Part shown: piece after piece, positions 58,335-64,000 of the stretch
Layout of the letters: each line of letters begins with the position of its first letter
Numbering within the stretch: position 1 is the stretch's first letter
NCBI GenBank assembly: GCA_030374805.1
Contig: JARGSG010000107.1
Coordinates: 117,054-181,053, forward strand
Origin: Gracilaria gracilis
Taxonomy: Eukaryota; Rhodophyta; Florideophyceae; Gracilariales; Gracilariaceae
DNA: 64,000 nt
Reading direction: 5' to 3'
Translations under genes and position numbers: made by a program
The notes under the pieces: model-generated
Seen by the model: the letters and a program-made list of their open reading frames with translations, nothing else
Database searches by the model: none
What the model was told of the DNA's origin: nothing

Positions 58335-61300
58335 CTATGCGGGAGGTGGGAGGTAGGGCCTGGAGGTGGGGTCTCGGTAGAATCTGTTGAGGTAGAATCT
58401 ATGAAAACGCAAATGGAGGCGGGAATTGAAGGGGGGTGCGGGGTAGTTCTGGCGGAGAACATGAACGTAGCTAAGGATAGAAGAGAAAATGATGAGTCCA
58501 AACCATGGATAAACGTTGTCAATTGTGGAGTGGGTGGAGATGGGAACTAGATGGGCGGTGTGGTTATGTTCGTCGTCTGTTGCACATCGGAGGCATACGC
58601 AGTTGAGGGTGACATCGACTTCGTCGCTTGGTGGGACGAGCTCCATGAACTGTACGAAGGCGAACTCCTTGGAGGACGGAGTGGAAGAAGGAAGGGTGAA
58701 GCGAAGAAGAGAGATGAGTTTGCAGACTCAAACGATGGGGGTGGAGTTTGAGGAGCTGGTGCCTGCGACGAGGACATGAGAGAACTTTGGGGATTTAGAA
58801 GGACCGAGGGACGGGACGGCAAATATTGGTTGGATGAGAGGGACTGGAGGATCCTGGAGCGCGAGCTCGTTCCGTTCTTCAATGTAGTGGTAGAGTGATG
58901 AGACATAACCACCGGCGACGTAAGCGGAGTTGACTTCGGTGATTCGGGTGCGACGGAGAGTGGGGGAGTTCTATGAGAGTTCTAGGACTTCGAGAGAAAG
59001 GGTGATGAATGAAGGGCGGGCGGGGTTTCCAATCTGTTGAAGGATGGAGAGATTGTCGGTGAGGAAGGGGTCTTGTAGAGATTTGGGATTGAAATGAGGA
59101 TTAGAGTGGAGGAATTTGTGGGCGGTGATGAGATCAGCGAATGAGATAAGTTTTCCATCACGGACCAAATCGAGTTGGTGGGATTGGATGGGAGAAGCGA
59201 GGGCAGGAGTGGAAGACGTAATGGAGGGGTTGGTGGAAAGGGGGTTCCAATCTTTGGTGGCGTTGGAGTGATGGATGGCGCGAATGGTTTCTTCATGTGC
59301 AGTGGATCTGCGCTTTGAGGTTTTGGAGTAGTGTGACTCGAAGAGGGAGTAAGCGTGTTCGAATATGCCGGCATCGTTGAAGTGGAGGCCTCCGAAGCGG
59401 CGAATGTCCTCGACGATGTGGTCGGGGACATGGAACTTGAGGGTGCCAAGGCTGGAAGTGTGGTGAGAGCCGAGGAGGAGTACAACTGTGCGCTTGAAGG
59501 AGCGGATTTGGAATTGGAGGTCGGTGAGGCGGGAGTCGGTCCATTCTGCGGAGGTGTTGTATGTCATGGAGAAGAGGAGAAGATCGGAGTACTTGGTGAA
59601 AATGGAAGTGATGGGAGCTGCATCGACCTCGTCACAGCAGCGATCGAGGAAGGCGCCGATGAAGGGGAAGACCATGTCGGGTGAGCGGTAGTCTTTTGTT
59701 TCGAGCATACCACGCAAGCCGTCGGTAGTGAAGAAACCGTTGAGAGTTTGACCGTTGTCGGAGGAGGAAAAGTCGGTGTGGAGTCCTGTGGCTGGGGAGT
59801 GCTTTTCGATGGCGACGAGGATGGTGTTCGCGTTTTTCAGGATGGAGGAGCGGACGGAGTTGAAGGAACGACGGGACTTGGAGGAACGGGGGGTAGTGAA
59901 GAGTGATTCTGACTTGAGTCTCTCGATGGCTGTGAGCTTGATGAGCTTGGAGATGCCGAGGTAGAAGTTATGGAGTGGTTCGAAGAAGAAGATCTTGTAA
60001 GGGGAAATTTGAGGGGTGACATTGAGGAGAGGGTAAGATTCGAAGAGGGAGAAGTATTTTGCGAGAGAAAGGGAGTGGAGTGCTTCAACGGCCTTCTCCT
60101 TGGTGTTTCGGGCGATTCTGGGCTTTCTGGCGAGGAGGACCTTTTCAACATCGTGGAGGAGGTAGTGTGTGATTTGCGGGCATCGAGAGTCTGGGTTTGG
60201 AATCGAAGAGGGGGGGATGGAATGTTTAGGTAGAGGTCGGAGCGTGGAACAGTACATCGGTGGCATGGATACTTGGGGCGGGTGCCGTGGGAGATGGCGG
60301 GAATGTTCTTTGCTTCTGGGATGTCTGCGCAGTAGCTGGCGATGTTTGGGTGACAATGGCGGAGCACGCAATTAGCGTCACGGAAGGGGAAGCCGGTGAG
60401 GCCGGAGGAGAAAAGAGGGTCGAGAAGGTTGGAGATGGCACGCTGGATGAGTTGCATTTTGGTAGAACGGGAGATGCTGGATGAGGTTTTGGGGGGTGGT
60501 ATCGGGGTCTTGAAAGGGGGTGGCGAGATTGAAAGAGGTTGGAAGGTATCCGAGAAGGGTGAGGTTGTCGGTGATACATTTGCGACGGAAAGAGTCGGAG
60601 AAGTTGAGGAGGGTGATGTGAAGGGGGTAGGAGGTGATGGAAGAGGATTTGAAGAAGGTGGAGGACTTGTCGGAGTATACTTGGACGAAGTTGATGATGG
60701 AGTCGATACCGGTGTTCTCAGGGGTGTGCCAGATGCAGGAGTTATTCGAAACTGCATGACTGCGTGCTTGAGGGCTGGGACAGCTTCTTTTCCGAGGGAA
60801 GAAGCCATGGGGTGGGCGAAAGCAGGAGAGCCGGAAGAGGTTGTATGGGGGACGTGGTGGAAGAAGGTGTTGTCGGAGTGTGCGAGTGCGAGTTGTCCTT
60901 TCAGGACTTGGATAGCATCCTTTCGGAAGATGGTGGCTGTGAAGAGGTGCTGTGGGTCATGGAGGGTGGTGAGGGTGAAACTGGTGTTGGTGACTCGGTG
61001 TTGGAAGAGGTTTGTTTGAAGTTTGAGAGACTGGGAGGCGGAGGAGACGGCGTTGTGGAAGGCTGACTTCGAGAAGTAAGGGTCGTGGAGGAGAGAGATG
61101 AGTTCCTCTGCCTTGCGGGTGCCGAGGGTGGAAGCGATGGAAGAGATGAAGAGGACCATTCGTTCGAGGTGGGGGTTGTTGAGGAGAGGGAAGGAGGGGG
61201 GCGGTGGAGAATGTGGGGAGGGAGAGAGGGAGCAGACGGGGATGCCTACGATATGGTAGGCGTCTTGGGTGTGGACGGAGAGGGAGAGCTGCTGCTGCTG

Positions 61301-61549
61301 GTAAGAGTCGTCGTCGGCGATAGGGAAGTTATCGGAAGGGCGATTGGAGAGAGGAAATGGAAGTGGTGGTGGAAGTCGTAAGGTGGAATTGTGACACTTT
61401 GTGCGTGGGGAGAAGTGAGGGACGTTGCCGCCGGGGGAGAGAAAACGCTTGTTGGCGGTGAGACGGTTGGGGCATCTTCTTTGGTGCCTTTGAATGGCGG
61501 GGATGGTGTGAGCGAAGAAGGAGCAGCCTTCAAAGCAGCAATTAGGCAT
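58335..61549 (-). pseudogene. T4: Plavaka/KDZ-like transposase of the complete element
   Basis: Start MPNCCFEGCSFFAHTI at 61549 with C2HC finger. The first frame is open for 570 codons (to 59837), but the copies show that frame changes near 60745, 60500 and 60170 are needed to follow the protein. Motifs: SYCADIPEAKNIPAI, YPCHRC, FFEPLHNFYLGISKLIK, LNGFFTTDGLRGMLE, FHVPDHIVEDIRRFGG, open in 60371-58971; C-terminal NCVCLRCATDDEHNHT ends at 58335. About 1,070 codons in all. The family binds subterminal repeats and cuts the ends in the nucleus. Confidence 0.8.
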
Positions 61550-61859
61550 GGCGGGGAGCGATATGGGGGTGTTGGGCGAGAGGGGATTACGTAGTGGTGG
61601 GGAGCGTAATATGGCGCACGGAGGGTGGGACGGAGTGATGGTGGAGGTGGCACGTGATGCGAAGGCGTTTCAAAAGTGAGAGAATAAACGGCCGATATCT
61701 GATATGAGAGTTGTTGAATAGATGTGCTGTATCTCTATAGAGAGTTCCTATTCGAAGGGTTTGTATTCTTCTAATCGTATTCCATAACTAGCTATCTATT
61801 TATATATATCCCTATTGGCCGCCGTATAGTTCTAAAAATGTGCCACATACACACTTACA

Positions 61860-62092
61860 TTGTGTTCGAAAACTAGCGTGAACGGAAGTAACATGCTAGT
61901 TTGTCTTCCATCCAAACTAGCAATGATGGAAATAATCGTGAATGATTATTTCCACACAAACTAGCACAAGTAGAAATGTGGAAATATTTTCGGAAATTAA
62001 TCACATCCAAATTTGGATAAATTCACCGGTTTTTCGATCATTTTAATTCGGTCATTTTTGACACCAAAACTAGCATTCCGATGACACCGACG
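61860..62092 (-). repeat. Right terminal region of complete element
   Basis: Five ACTAGC/GCTAGTTT motifs in about 200 bp, ending in the terminal repeat at 62092. It aligns, inverted, with 1485-1700. Confidence 0.8.
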
Positions 62093-63669
62093 TTGGAGAC
62101 GCCGAGGTGGATGTTGTGGAGTGGTTCGAAGGTGAAGATGTTGTAAGGGGAGAGGAGTGGGGTGATGTTAAGAAGAGGGTATGATTCGAAAAGGGAAGAG
62201 TACTTTGCGAGGGAGCGGGAGTGAAGGGCTTCAAGGGCTTTTTCCTTTGTGTTGCGGGAGATTCTGGGCTAACGAGCAAGGAGAGCGTCTTGTTATTGTT
62301 GGAGGAGAGTAGAGTGGGATTTGCGTGTGGCGAGGGTCTGGTGCTGAGTTGGGGGGGAATGGGATTGAATGTCTAGGTGGAGGTCTCTGCGGGAGACGAT
62401 GCATCTATGACAAGGGTGTTGGGGGCGGGTTCCGTGGGAGATGGAGAGGATGTCTTTTGCTTCGGGGATGTCGGCGCAGTAGCTGGCGATGATTGGGTGA
62501 CAGTGGCGGAGAACGCCATGGGCGTCACGGAAGGGGAAGCCGTTGAGAACGGAGGAGAGGAGAGGGCCGAGGAGGTTGGAGATGGCAAGCTGAATGAGTT
62601 CCATTTTGGTCTGGCGGGGGATGTGAGAGGAGGTTTGAGGGATGTATTAGTGGTCTTGGAAGGGGTTGGTTGGGAGGAAGGAGGTCGACAAGTATCCGAG
62701 AAGAGTGAGGTGTTCGTTGATGCACTCGCGACGGAAGGCATCGGAAAAGTTGATAAGGGTGATGTGAAGGGGGTGGGAGGTGATGGAAGAAGATTTGAGG
62801 GAGGTGGAGGACTTGTCGGAGTAGATTTGGACCAAGGGGATGAAGGAGTCGATACCGGTGGAGTCGAGGGTGTGCCAGATGCAGGGGTCATTGGAGGAGT
62901 GCATGATTGCGACTTCGAGGACGGGGACTGCTTCTTTTCCGAGGGTGGAGGCCATGTGGTAGGCAAAAGCGGGAGAGCCAGAAGGTGTTGTGTGGAAGAG
63001 GTGGTGGAAGAAGGTGTTGTGGAAGTGTGCGAGGGCGAGTTGTTGTTTGATGACCTGGATGGGGTCCTTTCGAAAGATGGTGGTGGAGAAAAGCTGCTAT
63101 GGGTCGGAGAGGGTGGTGGAAGCGAAGCCGATGTTTCTGACTCGGTGTTGGAAGATGTCTGTTTGAAGTTTGAGACACTTGGAGGCGGAGGAGACGGCGT
63201 TGTGGAAGACGGATTTGGAGAAGGGGGAGTCGTAGAGGAGGTAGATGAGTTCGTCAGCCCTTCGGAGGCCGAGGGAGGAGGCGATGGAAGAGATGTAGAG
63301 AACCATGTGTTCAAGGTGAGGGTTGTTGAGGAGGGGGAGGACGGAGGAAGAGATGGAGCAGACGGGGGTGGTGGCAATGTGGTAGGCGTTCTGGGTGTGG
63401 AGGGAGAAGGGGAGTTGCTGGTGGTGATAGAAGTCGTCGTCGGCGATGAGGACGTTGTCGGAGGAGCGGTTCGTGAGAGGAGGAGGCGTATGGAGGTTGG
63501 GGATAGACTTGTGACGCTTGATGCGTGGGGGGAAGTTGGGGAGACGTCCGCCTGGGGAGAGGAAACGCTTGTTTTGGTTGAGGCGATTGGGGGATCTTCT
63601 CTGGTGCCTTTGGATGGCGGGGATGGTGCGGGCGAAGAAGGAGCAGCCTTCAAAGCAGCACTTGGGCAT
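62093..63669 (-). pseudogene. T5: N-terminal half of transposase, outer element
   Basis: Start MPKCCFEGCSFFARTI at 63669, finger, Pro-rich part, ADELIYLLYDSPFSKSVFHN, YCADIPEAKDILSISHG, HPCHRC, up to HLGVSN at 62093 where the complete element begins. It is continued by T3 at 44363. Several frameshifts and stops of its own. Confidence 0.8.
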
Positions 63670-63774
63670 GGCGGGGAAGGTTGGGGGTGTTGGAAAAGAC
63701 TGGCGGTACGTAGTGGGGAGCGCATTATGGCGCACGGACGGTGGACAGGGACAGAGTGGTGGGGATGATTGCAC

Positions 63775-64000
63775 GTGATTCGAAAACCTTTCATATATTT
63801 AGTATAAGAATGCCTGATGTGAAAGGGTGTTGACTAGTGAACCGATCTCCTCAAACTGAAAAAGTATTCAATCTATTTGTATACTCCTATTACTATTCGA
63901 TAAACAGCTATTTAAGTTTCTATTTAAGTGTCTATCTCGCTATTCGCCCCTGTAAACATGAACGTAGGTGACACTAACACACTTACATTGTGGTGGGAAA
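63775..64000 (-). promoter_or_regulatory. 5' flank of T5 and start of the outer element's right end
   Basis: Matches 1700-1930 inverted, including the TATA-like site near 63790 and the sequence leading to the subterminal motifs. The terminus itself lies beyond the window. Confidence 0.6.

Larger units (their letters stand above)
44364..62092 (-). mobile_element. Complete 17.7-kb multi-gene DNA transposon
   Basis: Ends CGACGGTGTTCTCAGAATGC and, inverted, CGTCGGTGTCATCGGAATGC. Flanks are ...GATGAGCTT and TTGGAGAC...; intact T copies read GATGAGCTTGGAGAC, which gives a TT (AA) 2-bp target duplication. Gene order C(-) D(+) E(-) F(-) B(+) A(+) T(-): divergent pairs C/D and F/B, convergent pairs D/E and A/T. 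Most genes carry stops, so this copy is probably not autonomous now. The layout is confirmed by partial copies with the same order at 1485-22327, 24911-33659 and 33660-44363. Confidence 0.88.
33660..64000 (-). mobile_element. Outer element: large transposon copy, internally deleted and interrupted
   Basis: The left terminus CGTTGGTGTTCTCGGAATG at 33660 is inserted in C0. It then carries C1, D1, E3, B3, A3 and T3 up to 44363, the nested complete element 44364-62092, and T5 from 62093. The window ends about 230 bp short of the expected right terminus. E3 and B3 are fused near 37305 by a deletion that removed F, the first half of E and the first third of B. Without the nested copy it is about 12.9 kb. 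Confidence 0.8.

Noticed and set aside
62377-63768. Long open frame of 463 codons antisense to T5, rich in Gly, Val, Asp and Glu
   Set aside because: Shadow of the GC-rich transposase gene; the T frame has conserved motifs in five copies, this one has none.

Overview
The window reads as repeat-dense nuclear DNA of a eukaryote. I see no bacterial gene order, ribosome binding sites or CRISPR array. Almost all of it is transposon sequence. The features are one Ty1/copia LTR element primed by a half initiator-tRNA site, several palindromic or foldback repeat families, and at least four nested copies of a large DNA transposon. Moderate GC, few introns and a copia element of this kind would suit a repeat-rich red alga, but I cannot fix the taxon; fungi or other algae are not excluded.

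The central object is a 17.7-kb DNA transposon seen end to end at 44364-62092. It has imperfect inverted termini (CGWCGGTGTYMTCRGAATGC, followed by scattered CTAGT motifs) and a 2-bp AA/TT target duplication. From left to right it carries seven gene modules. C (-) is a coiled-coil protein. D (+) has a ketopantoate-reductase-like pattern. E (-) is a 2-oxoglutarate/Fe(II) oxygenase with HTD and HAG motifs. F (-) is ParB-like. B (+) is a beta-class DPPY DNA adenine methyltransferase fused to a SET domain. A (+) is a conserved protein with coiled coils. T (-) is a zinc-finger transposase resembling Plavaka/KDZ/CACTA transposases. A mobile element with a DNA methylase, a histone-methylase-like SET domain, a possible demethylase or oxidase, and a ParB-type protein may control its own chromatin state. 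That role is inference.

Layout. 1-1234: two 409-bp terminal-inverted-repeat elements in opposite orientation. 1485-22327: element 1 in opposite orientation (T, A, B, F, E), with F split by the copia element (15508-20454) and spacers full of foldback repeats; it ends inside E. 22328-24910: palindromic 435-bp repeat and two copies of another inverted-repeat element. 24911-33659: element 2, a diverged relative (T, A, a SET tail, then C), whose C gene is cut by the next element. 33660 to beyond 64000: the outer element (C, D, E, then a deletion that removes F and the start of B, then B, A, T). Its T gene is interrupted by the complete inner element 44364-62092 and resumes at 62093-63669.

Most copies are broken by stops or frameshifts. 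The D gene in the inner element and the methylase part of B1 (9436-10218) remain open. Several genes, notably T2 and B4, keep one reading frame over 2-3 kb with only nonsense substitutions. Homology calls come from motifs and from comparing copies inside the window; no database search was run.
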